Source: Saccharicrinis sp. (GTDB lineage Bacteria > Bacteroidota > Bacteroidia > Bacteroidales > Marinilabiliaceae). From it: a DNA stretch of 64,000 nt. The stretch's first letter is position 1; the number at the start of each line of letters is the position of its first letter. The stretch lies in NCBI GenBank assembly GCA_024635555.1, contig JAGXIO010000017.1, positions 29,797 to 93,796 on the forward strand, in the 5' to 3' direction. Below, in pieces: positions 35,208 through 44,600 of the stretch. A program made the position numbers and the translations under genes. The notes below the pieces were generated by a model. The model was given only the letters and a program-made list of their open reading frames with translations, was not told the origin of the DNA and did not search any database.

Positions 35208-36302
35208 CTACAAATATTTAATAGGATTTGTATTTACATTAGATAAACGAAGCGCAAAATTAGGTATTTTTTTTGTAAGTAACTCATAAAATACCTCTTT
35301 AGTAAACTGTTCGCTTTCAAAGTGTCCAATATCGGCAATAATAATTTCATTTTCGGCATCCGAAAACTGGTGATACTTAAAATCGCCACTGATAAAAATA
35401 TCGGCACCAATGCTTTTTGCACGGTTTAATAAAAAGCTGCCAGCCCCTCCACAAACCGCCACTTTTTTTATTGGTTTTCCTAATAAGTGGGTGTAGCGTA
35501 CTGCTCCGGCACCAAATATCTCTTTAATTCTTTTTAAAAACACAATTTCTTCCTCTTCATTTTCGAGTATGCCGTACATGCCCGAGCCTACTTGTTCGTA
35601 GGCGTTGTTCAATAGGTACACATCGTAAGCCACTTCCTCATAAGGATGCGCTAGTTTTAAGGCGGATATTACTTTTGATTTTAAATGGGCAGGAACAACA
35701 GTTTCTATTCTAATTTCTTTTTCGCTGTGGAGTTCGCCTTTTTTACCTGCAAAGGGATTGGTGCTTTCGTTGCCTCTATAAGTGCCCTGCCCCTCCAAAT
35801 TAAAACTACAACTGTCGTAATTTCCAATATGGCCTGCACCTGCCTCAAAAATTGCGGTTCGCACGCTTTCGGCTTGCGCCAGTGGCACAAAAGTAACTAT
35901 CTTAAACAGTTCGCCTTTTTTAGGTTCCAGAATTTTGCAATCGCGCAAACCAATTTTTTCGCATATTTTGCCGTTCACACCTTTCATTACGCTATCCACG
36001 TTGGTGTGCCCTGCATAGATGGCTAAATCGTTTTTTATGGCTTTAATGATGATGCGTTCGTTATAGTTATTGCCGTTAAATCGTTTTAGTCCGCCCATGG
36101 CCACCGGATGGTGCGCCAATATGAAGTTATAGCCTAATTCAATTGCTTCGTCGAGCACTTCTTCCGTTACATCAAGGGTAATCAATATGCCGGTAACCTC
36201 AGCGTTCATATCACCGATTATAAGCCCTGCATTATCGTAACTTTCTTGAAAGGAAAGCGGCGCAAAGTCTTCCAGTATTTGGGTGATGTGTTTTATTTGC
36301 AT
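35208..36302 (-). CDS. Nif3-like dinuclear metal protein (DUF34/YqfO type)
   Basis: This 364-aa protein has the DUF34 metal ligands: LAHHPVAMGG (His pair, about 65), GHTNVDS (about 98) and, at the C-terminus, IADIGHFESEQF. The longer length compared with E. coli YbgI (about 247 aa) comes from a central PII/CutA-like insert (FKIVTFVPLAQAESVRTAIFEAGAGHIG). The family is annotated as a GTP cyclohydrolase I type 2 homologue, but its real reaction remains uncertain. It is the first gene of a two-gene operon with the zinc-ribbon protein. Confidence 0.95.
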   Translation of the reverse strand: MQIKHITQILEDFAPLSFQESYDNAGLIIGDMNAEVTGILITLDVTEEVLDEAIELGYNFILAHHPVAMGGLKRFNGNNYNERIIIKAIKNDLAIYAGHTNVDSVMKGVNGKICEKIGLRDCKILEPKKGELFKIVTFVPLAQAESVRTAIFEAGAGHIGNYDSCSFNLEGQGTYRGNESTNPFAGKKGELHSEKEIRIETVVPAHLKSKVISALKLAHPYEEVAYDVYLLNNAYEQVGSGMYGILENEEEEIVFLKRIKEIFGAGAVRYTHLLGKPIKKVAVCGGAGSFLLNRAKSIGADIFISGDFKYHQFSDAENEIIIADIGHFESEQFTKEVFYELLTKKIPNFALRLSNVNTNPIKYL

Positions 36303-36429
36303 GTGGATGGATTTTGAAAGAAATATTGGAAGGTCGTTAAATGTAAAAAAATAGTAGGGGAGTACAAATATTTCTTCATTTACGGTCTATTCGAACCAAG
36401 GTTGAACCAAGTCTTGATGTTTATGATTC

Positions 36430-36735
36430 TTAAACTATTTCAATTCCAGTATTTTTTATTTCGAAAGCGAAGGGATTAGAGGAGTTGAAATCTTGTTCCT
36501 TAATAGGATGAGGTTCTATTCTTAGGTCAATGTTTCTCCGTAGCTTCATTAATAATTTTTGTGTGAAAAAAAAGTCAGGCATGTTTTGCACAATAATAGC
36601 TATGTCAATATCGCTATCCTCCCGTTCATCACCTTTAGCATGTGAACCGAATAAATATGCTTTTTTAACCCCTAAATCATTAGGAATCAGTCTTAAATAC
36701 TGTTTAACTGTTTCTATAACTGATTGATTAGCCAT
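36430..36735 (-). CDS. MNT-type minimal nucleotidyltransferase
   Basis: This 101-aa protein has the polymerase-beta-fold signature AYLFGSHAKGDEREDSDIDIAIIV: GS followed by DxD, the two metal-binding aspartates. It is the size of MNT antitoxins, which work with HEPN toxins and can AMPylate them. No HEPN gene is intact next to it; the 172 bp upstream contain only disrupted coding-like sequence. It may be a solitary remnant or act in trans. Confidence 0.85.
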   Translation of the reverse strand: MANQSVIETVKQYLRLIPNDLGVKKAYLFGSHAKGDEREDSDIDIAIIVQNMPDFFFTQKLLMKLRRNIDLRIEPHPIKEQDFNSSNPFAFEIKNTGIEIV

Positions 36736-36907
36736 TTTCTTATAGTTTTAATTCGTGCAATCCAAATGTCGGTATATTCTTTTGTACAAAGACGGTGAAA
36801 GTCCTTTTTTGAGATAGAATAACTTTTCTCATCTTAGATAATCTTTCATAAAATCAATCTCATTATCTCTATTTTTTCGGCTTGAAAATTCATAATATAT
36901 GAATTTT
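36736..36907 (-). pseudogene. Possible degraded reading frame upstream of MNT
   Basis: On the minus strand the segment reads about 20 codons (YEFSSRKNRDNEIDFMKDYL), a TGA, then about 30 more in the same frame (KKDFHRLCTKEYTDIWIARI), overlapping the MNT start. It looks like a decayed small gene, perhaps a former toxin partner, but I cannot assign it to a family. Confidence 0.3.
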
Positions 36908-37258
36908 TTATTCCGCATCCTTTTCCATATTCTCCTTCAACTCCAACAAAACACCTCTGATTTCCTGTAGTTTTTTTATCACCTCAAAATTATTGACCGT
37001 ACCTTCTTTGTTGTCTTCCAACTTTTTTTGTGCACCTTTCAATGTCATTCCCTTTTCTTTTACCAAATAAAATATCAGATGGAAGTTATCCACATCGGCT
37101 GGCGTAAACATTCGGTTTCCCTTTTTATTTTTAAAGGGTTTAATAATATCGAATTCCTTTTCCCAAAAGCGGATGAGCGATGTTTTAACATCGAACATTT
37201 TTGACACTTCGCCAATGGTAAAATACATTTTTTCTATTTTCGGTTCTTTGTAAGGCAT
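36908..37258 (-). CDS. MerR-family transcriptional regulator
   Basis: I use the ATG at 37258 (MPYKEPKIEKMYFTIGEVSKMF) rather than 37279; the product is 116 aa. Residues about 11-75 form a MerR winged helix (YFTIGEVSKMFDVKTSLIRFWEKEF..NRMFTPADVDNFHLI). The C-terminal helix LLELKENMEKD is short and lacks cysteines, so no metal sensing is suggested. This small MerR form is widespread in Bacteroidota. The neighbours are not co-directional partners and its targets are unknown. Confidence 0.88.
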   Translation of the reverse strand: MPYKEPKIEKMYFTIGEVSKMFDVKTSLIRFWEKEFDIIKPFKNKKGNRMFTPADVDNFHLIFYLVKEKGMTLKGAQKKLEDNKEGTVNNFEVIKKLQEIRGVLLELKENMEKDAE

Positions 37259-37497
37259 GTTGTTAGCGTTAAATGGCAATAAGATGTGGCTATTGCAGCC
37301 GTGTTTTATTAGTACAAGATGGCTGTTTATTAAGGTTAATTTGGTTCTGCGATATACGGATAGGGTAAAAATACTTCATTTTTGGTAAAAACCTTCAATA
37401 ATTGGTCGAAATGCAATTTTAGATGGAACAATTTGATTTGCAAAAAACTGAATAATATCATTTTGACCTTTTAGGCGGTTTGCTGCGTCCAAATCGT

Positions 37498-37505
37498 TAT
37501 TTTTG
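37498..37505 (+). promoter_or_regulatory. TATTTTTG -7 box of CapA-like gene
   Basis: TATTTTTG covers 37498-37505. It overlaps the TTG start proposed in the ORF track (37503), so translation most likely begins at ATG 37524. Confidence 0.7.
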
Positions 37506-37523
37506 TCAAAAATCGTAAAATAT

Positions 37524-38627
37524 ATGATACGCTATTTTGTTCTTGTACTTGCCTTAACGCTTGGAATGCTAAATGTGAATGCGCAAAACGACACGCTCAT
37601 TTCGTTTGTCGGCGTGGGGGATATGATGTTGGGCACCGATTTTCCTAAAGAGGAATACCTGCCCCCTAATAACAATCCCCGCCCATATATTTCCGAAGCT
37701 GTTCCTTATTTGCAACAGGCCGACGTGACCTTTGGTAATTTGGAAGGCTGTTTTTTAGATGAGGGGCCGGTTGTAAAACAATGCAAGGACACTACCAAGT
37801 GCTATGCCTTTAAAATGCCCGAGCAGTATGCCCCAATTTTTAAGGAGTCTGGCTTCGATTTTCTGAGTCTGGCCAATAACCATATCCGTGATTTTGGACA
37901 GGTGGGAACGCATACAACCCGTTATCATCTTGATAAGATGGACATGGCATGGGCCGGTTTGCTGGATAAACCCACGGATACTTTGCGTGTTAAGGGTGTA
38001 AAAGTAGGCATGGCAGCTTTCTCCCCCAATACAGGAACAGTGGACATCAATGATTTGCCCGGTGCCATTGGTATCGTCAAAAACTTAAAAAAGGACTGCG
38101 ATATTGTTATTGTTTCATTTCATGGGGGAGCGGAAGGTGACGAGCATCAGCATATAACGCGTAAACAGGAAATATTTTACGGTGAAAACAGGAGCAACGT
38201 ATATGAATTTGCTCATGCCATGATTGATGCCGGTGCAGATATTATTTTTGGACATGGTCCACATGTCACACGCGCCATGGAAGTGTATAAAAATAGGTTC
38301 ATTATTTACAGTTTGGGTAATTTTGCCACCTACTCACGTTTTAATCTGGCAGGAGCGAATGGTTTAACGCCCATCATAAAGGTATATACCAACCGTAAAG
38401 GAGAGTTTGTTAGAGGGGAGATTATTCCTTTTAAGCAGGTGAAAAACGTTGCCCTAACCTACGATCACAGTAGAGCGGTGATATATAAGATTAAGGATCT
38501 TACCAAAATTGATTTCCCGGAACTCAGTCATCGTTTAATGATTGAACCCAATGGCAAATTTGGTATGCCTTTTGAAACAAAGTTGAAACCCAAAGGGCTT
38601 GAACTCGATTTTAGCACTGTAAAGTAA
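37524..38627 (+). CDS. CapA-like metallophosphoesterase, secreted
   Basis: The ATG at 37524 gives a signal peptide (MIRYFVLVLALTLGMLNVNAQ) and 367 aa. The CapA/PgsA fold of metallophosphatases is seen in order: SFVGVGDMMLG, FGNLEGCF, SLANNHIRDFG, VSFHGGAEGDEHQ and IIFGHGPHVTRAMEVYKNRFIIYSLGNF. In Bacillus, CapA takes part in poly-gamma-glutamate export, but many Bacteroidota carry a solitary CapA-like protein. Here there is no capBC, so a general envelope phosphoesterase role is as likely. The likely promoter lies 19 bp upstream. Confidence 0.88.
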   Translation: MIRYFVLVLALTLGMLNVNAQNDTLISFVGVGDMMLGTDFPKEEYLPPNNNPRPYISEAVPYLQQADVTFGNLEGCFLDEGPVVKQCKDTTKCYAFKMPEQYAPIFKESGFDFLSLANNHIRDFGQVGTHTTRYHLDKMDMAWAGLLDKPTDTLRVKGVKVGMAAFSPNTGTVDINDLPGAIGIVKNLKKDCDIVIVSFHGGAEGDEHQHITRKQEIFYGENRSNVYEFAHAMIDAGADIIFGHGPHVTRAMEVYKNRFIIYSLGNFATYSRFNLAGANGLTPIIKVYTNRKGEFVRGEIIPFKQVKNVALTYDHSRAVIYKIKDLTKIDFPELSHRLMIEPNGKFGMPFETKLKPKGLELDFSTVK

Positions 38628-38646
38628 AGGGGCATAGTTTTTTTAC

Positions 38647-38654
38647 TATTTTTG
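38647..38654 (+). promoter_or_regulatory. TATTTTTG -7 box of deaminase gene
   Basis: TATTTTTG matches TAnnTTTG 31 bp before ATG 38685. The TTG start in the ORF track (38652) lies inside this box and is therefore unlikely. Confidence 0.7.
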
Positions 38655-38684
38655 CACTTCAATATTTTACGGATTGATTTTGGG

Positions 38685-39125
38685 ATGAATAAAAAAGACT
38701 TTTCGGCTGAAGAGAAACAGCTTCTCCTTGATAAAAGATATTTGCGAATGGCTCATGTCTGGGCCGAAAATTCCTATTGTGAGCGCCGACAGGTAGGTGC
38801 CTTGCTGGTAAAGGAAAAGATGATTATAAGTGATGGTTATAACGGAACCCCTTCGGGTTTTGAGAATAACTGCGAGGATGAAAACAAAATTACCAAACCC
38901 TATGTTTTACATGCCGAAGCCAACGCCATTACAAAGGTGGCACGCTCAAACAACAGTTCGGAGGGGGCAACACTTTACGTTACCTGTTCGCCGTGTATCG
39001 AGTGCGCCAAGTTAATCATTCAATCGGGCATCGTACGCGTGGTTTATAATCAGCTATACCGTGTAGAGGATGGTGTAAATTTATTAAAAAGAGCAAATAT
39101 TAAAACGGTTAACATCGAGATGTAA
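38685..39125 (+). CDS. dCMP-deaminase-like cytidine/deoxycytidylate deaminase
   Basis: From ATG 38685 the protein has 146 aa. The zinc site is complete: HAEANAI (His ligand and catalytic Glu) and CSPCIECAKLI (two Cys ligands). The overall form (RYLRMAHVWAENSYCERRQVGALLV, then SDGYNGTPSGFENNCED) matches ComEB/dCMP deaminases, which make dUMP for thymidylate synthesis. It lies 33 bp upstream of the S41 protease gene and may be co-transcribed with it. Confidence 0.92.
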   Translation: MNKKDFSAEEKQLLLDKRYLRMAHVWAENSYCERRQVGALLVKEKMIISDGYNGTPSGFENNCEDENKITKPYVLHAEANAITKVARSNNSSEGATLYVTCSPCIECAKLIIQSGIVRVVYNQLYRVEDGVNLLKRANIKTVNIEM

Positions 39126-39158
39126 CCCTTAGATATTTATTTTATCGAAATATAAAAA

Positions 39159-40769
39159 ATGAGTTATAATAACACAAAAAAACAAATACTTGGGCCCATC
39201 GTTTTGGCCATGGTATTGATAGCCGGAATAATTATTGGCTATGCACTATTACCAGCAAAATCGGGCTCACGCAGCCCATTGGTTATTTATCCTAAAACCA
39301 ATAAAATAGAAGCCATCCTAAACCTTATTGATGAGGAATATGTGGATACTGTGGATACGGAAAAGTTGGAAGAAGAAATTATACCGGAGCTTTTAAAGAA
39401 GTTGGATCCTCATACGGTTTACATTCCCGCCAAGGATTTGCAAAATGTTAACGAAGAGCTTTCCAGTGGATTTGGGGGCATAGGGGTGCAATTCAGTATT
39501 CAAAAAGATACTGTTATGGTTGTATCCGTTATTTCCGGGGGTCCATCAGAAAAAGTGGGCATACTTCCCGGCGATCGGATAGTTTCGGTAAACGACTCCG
39601 TAATAGCAGGCAACGATATTCAAAACTCCACCGTGCTAAGCTTGCTACGGGGCGATATGGGCACAGAGGTTACAGTGGGTATAATACGACGTGATTTAAA
39701 AGAACCACTCAAATTTGATATTACCCGTGGTAAGATTCCCATGTACAGTGTGGACGTTTCGTATATGGTTACGGATGAAATTGGTTATATTAAAATTAAC
39801 CGATTTGCCGCAAATACTTATAGCGAATTTCTAACCGGAATGGCTAAACTAAAGGCTAACGGAAGTAAGAAGGTAATTCTTGATTTCCGTGGAAATTCAG
39901 GAGGTTATCTGGAGGTGGCCATCAATCTGTGTAACGAGTTTTTGCATGACGGCGATATGATTGTTTATACCGAGGGTAAATCGACACCCCGCCAAAACGT
40001 TCATGCCAACGGGAAAGGAAGCTTTCAGGATATTGAGATAGCGGTGTTGATTGATGATTTTTCGGCTTCGGCCAGCGAAATATTTGCAGGAGCCATCCAA
40101 GATAATGACAGAGGGATGGTGGTAGGACGCAGATCTTTTGGTAAGGGATTGGTGCAAAATCAAATACCATTGGCCGACGGTTCGGCACTTCGCTTGACGA
40201 TAGCAAGATATTATACCCCATCGGGAAGAAGTATCCAAAAACCGTACGAAAATGGAAATGAGGAGTATTATATGGATATCATGTCGCGCTATGAGCATGG
40301 CGAGTTTTTTAACCAGGACAGTATTAGCGAAAACGACACCTTAAAATATACTACCAAAGAAGGACGGACAGTTTACGGTGGTGGAGGTATTATGCCCGAT
40401 TATTTTGTGCCCCGCGATACTACCGCACTAACAAATTATTATTATAAGGTAAGAGAAAATGGTTTGATATATCGCTTCGCTTTGGAGTATGCCGATGATA
40501 ACCGAGATGCTTTAGATGGTTTTAAAAAGGTAGATGAGCTAAGTGCATACCTTGGCAGACAACCGCTGTTAACGCGTTTTGTGCAGTTTGCCGACAAGGA
40601 AGGTGTTAAAATGGATAAGGAACAATTTGATGTTTCCAAAATAACCATTGGGGTGGAGCTAAAGGCATATATTGCGCGTAATGTGTTGGATAACGAAGGC
40701 TTCTTTCCTATTTTGGGCGAGATAGACGAAGTGTTAATGGAGGCGGTTACCCGTTTGTCGGATAAATAG
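39159..40769 (+). CDS. S41-family C-terminal processing peptidase
   Basis: This 536-aa protein has an N-terminal membrane anchor (VLAMVLIAGIIIGYALL). A PDZ domain follows at about 90-175 (FGGIGVQFSIQKDTVMVV..GILPGDRIVSVND). In the protease core the Ser nucleophile is in FSASASEIFAGAIQD and the Lys in RSFGKGLVQNQIPL. CtpA-type enzymes trim or degrade periplasmic proteins and can regulate peptidoglycan hydrolases. It is anchored in the inner membrane with the catalytic part in the periplasm. The family assignment is firm; the substrate is unknown. Confidence 0.95.
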   Translation: MSYNNTKKQILGPIVLAMVLIAGIIIGYALLPAKSGSRSPLVIYPKTNKIEAILNLIDEEYVDTVDTEKLEEEIIPELLKKLDPHTVYIPAKDLQNVNEELSSGFGGIGVQFSIQKDTVMVVSVISGGPSEKVGILPGDRIVSVNDSVIAGNDIQNSTVLSLLRGDMGTEVTVGIIRRDLKEPLKFDITRGKIPMYSVDVSYMVTDEIGYIKINRFAANTYSEFLTGMAKLKANGSKKVILDFRGNSGGYLEVAINLCNEFLHDGDMIVYTEGKSTPRQNVHANGKGSFQDIEIAVLIDDFSASASEIFAGAIQDNDRGMVVGRRSFGKGLVQNQIPLADGSALRLTIARYYTPSGRSIQKPYENGNEEYYMDIMSRYEHGEFFNQDSISENDTLKYTTKEGRTVYGGGGIMPDYFVPRDTTALTNYYYKVRENGLIYRFALEYADDNRDALDGFKKVDELSAYLGRQPLLTRFVQFADKEGVKMDKEQFDVSKITIGVELKAYIARNVLDNEGFFPILGEIDEVLMEAVTRLSDK

Positions 40770-40920
40770 CAATAGTACTTCGGGGGTAAGTGTTTTCAAC
40801 AATTCTACTCGTAAGCAAAAATTTAGCATATACCTTAGTTTGGCACAGTAAGTGAGTTTATGTTAATGCCCGACTCTTGGGTTGGGTTAAAGCATTATTT
40901 TTGAACAAAGAAAAAAAGTT

Positions 40921-41175
40921 ATGGGAATACTGAGAACAATATTTATTATTCTTGTTTTTTATTATCTGGTTAAGTTTTTAATGAGGATTATAGCTCCCTA
41001 CTTATTGGCCAAAGGGATGAATAAAATGAACGACCATTTAAAAAGAGAGCAGAGTTTTAAGACAGAAAAAAAACGTGAAGAGGGAAAGGTTACCATCCAA
41101 AATAACCGAGATGCCGAAAAAAAGATATCGCCTAACTTGGGCGAATATGTCGATTACGAAGAAGTGAAGGATTAA
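40921..41175 (+). CDS. DUF4834-type small membrane protein
   Basis: This 84-aa protein has one N-terminal transmembrane helix (LRTIFIILVFYYLVKFLMRIIAPYLLA), then a basic/acidic tail (KREQSFKTEKKREEGKV) and an ending GEYVDYEEVKD. It matches the pattern of the Bacteroidota DUF4834 family, whose function is unknown. It is a stand-alone gene after the S41 protease. Confidence 0.8.
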   Translation: MGILRTIFIILVFYYLVKFLMRIIAPYLLAKGMNKMNDHLKREQSFKTEKKREEGKVTIQNNRDAEKKISPNLGEYVDYEEVKD

Positions 41176-41185
41176 ATTTTAATGG

Positions 41186-41280
41186 CATCTTACTTATGCT
41201 GATAAAAAAATCAGTGATAATCAGCGTCATCAGCGTTTCATCAAGATAACAAATATAGAACACGGATAACACGGATGCAA
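41186..41280. repeat. Degenerate ATCAGCG/CACGGATA repeat block
   Basis: Bases contain ATCAGTGATAATCAGCGTCATCAGCGTTTCATC and then ACACGGATAACACGGATG, a short tandem low-complexity block of a kind found between genes. It forms the first part of a 437-bp gap before the A2M gene; no gene is seen. Confidence 0.6.
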
Positions 41281-41344
41281 AGCAACGCTGATAAAAGGGA
41301 TTTCATCTGTCTATAATTTTTTTTTTTAGTGGTCAGATAGCTTG

Positions 41345-41445
41345 CCGCGAACTTGATTCGGGAGTACTCGCCACATTAGTCATCCCCCTGTGTGAGAGGA
41401 TACTCTCATAGCCTGCCCGCTCGTTTCATGGCTATACGATTAATT
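41345..41445. repeat. Dispersed repeat, copy B (inverted relative to 19288)
   Basis: The reverse complement reads ATGAAACGAGC, GGGCAGGCTATGAGAGT, TCTCACA, GGATGA and TGGCGAGT in the same order as copy A at 19288-19410. Copy B lacks the CCCCGAAGGGTCGGGG and CCCGCCTTAGCGGG stem insertions of copy A. Confidence 0.8.
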
Positions 41446-41612
41446 TCGTAAAGGCCAATCTAATTATGATATACTGCAAATGCACTCTAATAGCATCTTG
41501 CCAATCGTTATTATCCAAAAATATTCCAACAAAAACTTACCACCTTTCAAATATCTTTTACTAATTTTCGATATTGATAAATTCGGTATTTTCTTTATTT
41601 AATTCACGCCTT

Positions 41613-44600
41613 ATGCAACCCAAAAAATTATTCAGTGTCCTCATTTTGTTTGCTTGCTTACTGTTAGCTGGATGCGGAAAAAAGAACAAAGAGGTTCAGC
41701 AGCTTTCTGAAGTTAAGTATAATCCCAAGGTGGCTGCTTTTACTTCGGGTATGGTATCTAACCAAGCCGAGGTTATGGTTCGCTTTTCGGAGATAATTGA
41801 GGAGGCCGAACCGGGTAAACCTGCCTCATCTAGCATCATGAAAATAACGCCATCGGTAAAGGGCGACTTTTATTGGCTCGATAATCAAACCCTCGCCTTT
41901 AAAGCCAGGGAAAGGATGAAGGGAGCAACCGTTTATAAGGTTCAAGTGAAGCTGGGACAGGTTTTTAAGGACAATGACGAAGATTTTGAATTTACTTTCC
42001 AAACTTTAACGCAAAACCTAAGGTTGGATTTGGGGCAGGTGTCGCCTTACAAAAATACCGAGCTTTCGGATAATCGATTGAGTGGCACACTTATTTTGGC
42101 TGATTATACCGATTTAAGTCAAGTGCATAAAGTGTTATCTGCCAACCAAAAAGGCGAAGAGCTCGAAGTGGAATGGTTGGCATCGGGCACACCCAACCAT
42201 TATCCCTTTTTGCTGCATCATATTAAGCGCGGCAATTCTTCGAGCTCCGTACAGATTAAAATAAATGGTGAGCCTATAGATGTAGATCTGCACGAAAGCG
42301 AAAAATTAAAAATTCCATCTATCAATGATTTTGAGCTTGTGGCTTGCAAAACTGTTTTTCAGCCCCGACAATCCATTGACATCTCCTTTACCGACCCGCT
42401 TAATCCATCGCAAGAAGTGGCAGGTTTGGTGGAATTGGATAATGCCACTTCGTTTACTGCGGAGATAGAAAATAATATCCTACATGTATATCCCAATAAT
42501 TCTTTGATTGGCGATGTGAGTGTAACGGTGCATCCCGGCATAGAAAATATATTGGGTACAAAAAGTAAAGAGAAAGAAACCTATCAGCTTACTTTTACAA
42601 GCAATAAACCACAGGTAGAGTTTTTGGGAAGCGGGACTATTCTTCCTGAATCATTGGGACTCACTTTGCCTTTTAAAGCGGTAAGTCTTAAAGAAGTTCA
42701 GGTTCAAGTAATAAAGATTTACGAAAATAATATTGCTTCTTTTCTGCAAGAAAACACCTTGGATGGCAATTACCAGCTAAAACGGGCTGGGCGCTTGATA
42801 CTTAAAAAAACTATTCCACTCAATACCGACAGAACCTTGGATTTGAACAAATGGAACACTTTTTCTATAGATTTGGACCGATTGGTAAAGGTGGATAGAG
42901 GTGCCATTTATAGGGTAGAGCTTCACTTTACTCGACGCAATGCCATTTATCCTTGCGCTGAGGTGGACGCAGAGGATGCAAGTGCGGATGCCATGCCCGA
43001 CCCAGATGTAATTTCGGAACGCGAGATTGCCTATTTCGATGGCCCCCAAGGTTATAGTTATTATGATGAGGATTACTATTATGATGGAAGCTGGAACGAA
43101 AGGGAAGACCCCTGCAAAAAAGCCTACTATCACGATAATCGCTTTGCCAGCCGCAACATCCTGGCCTCGAACATTGGTATCATAGCCAAAAAAGGCACCG
43201 ATAAGGAAATGCTTGTAGCTTTAACCGACCTGCGAACCACAGAGCCATTGGCTAATGTAGATGTGGAGATTTACAACTACCAAAATCAGTTAATAACTTC
43301 TGCCAAAAGCAACAAAGACGGTTTAATCCGCATGGATGTTACCAAGCAACCCTTTTTACTAATTGCCAAGTATGAGAACCAAAGAGGATATTTGCGTTTA
43401 GATGAGGGTTCTTCGCTTTCAATGAGCCGTTTTGACGTAGCCGGACAAACCATCGACAAAGGACTAAAGGGTTACATTTACGGCGAGCGTGGCGTATGGC
43501 GACCTGGTGACACCCTGTTTGTATCTTTTATTTTAGAGGATAGGGACAACACATTACCCAAAAATCATCCGGTAGTTTTTGAACTCTCCAACCCCAATGG
43601 CCAATTGGTAAGGCGTATGGCCAGCACAGATGGGGTGAACAATATGTATCTTTTTAAAGTAAATACCCGCGATGATGCGCCTACCGGTAATTGGCAAGCT
43701 CGCTTTTTAGTGGGTGGAACGGCCTTTTATAAAACGCTGAAAGTAGAAACAGTAAAGCCAAATCGCCTTAAAATAAAAATGGATTTCGGCACCAAAATGA
43801 TTTCAGTGGCTAAACCCTTTATCCAAGCCGATATGGAGGTCAAATGGCTTCACGGTGCCGTGGCGAAAAACTTAAAAACCAACGTTACCGCTACCTTAAC
43901 TTCGATGTCAACGCATTTCGAAAAATTTAGAGATTTCTCCTTTGATGACCCGAGCCGTTCTTTTACCGGAGAAGAAGTCACTTTTTTTGAGGGCAAAACA
44001 GATGCCGAAGGGATCGTTAACATTCAGGGCAATCTGGAAGTGAGCGACCAAGCTCCGGGCATGTTAAGGGCATCGTTCCGCACCCGTGTTTTTGAGGAGA
44101 GCGGCGACTTTAGTGTGGATAGGTTTTCCATTCCCTACAGTCCTTATAAATCGTACGTGGGCATCAAAACACCCGAAGGCGATAAACGTGGAATGTTGCT
44201 CACGGATAAAAACCATACGATACAAGTGGCCACGGTGGACAGCGAGGGGAATCCTAAATCAAAAAGTGGTTTAAAATATGTGATTTATAAAGTAAACTGG
44301 CGCTGGTGGTGGGAGTCAGGAGATGATAACCTGGCCCGATACATTTCGTCCTCGTCGGAGGATGTGATAGATAGAGGCACTTTAAGTACCAAGGATGGCA
44401 AGGGTAGTTTTGATTTTAAAATAGAATATCCTGCTTGGGGGCGTTACCTCATTCGTGTGTTCGATCCTATGAGTGGACACGTGAGCGGGAGTACCGTTTA
44501 TGTGGATTGGCCCGGATATTCCATGAAGCCTGCGGGTGATAACCCAGAAGCAGCATCCATGCTAACGCTATCATCAACCGAGGATAAATACAATGTCGGT

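Noticed and set aside
39897-40298. 133-aa minus-strand ORF opposite the S41 protease
   Set aside because: It covers the catalytic core of CtpA on the other strand and has no recognisable protein features.
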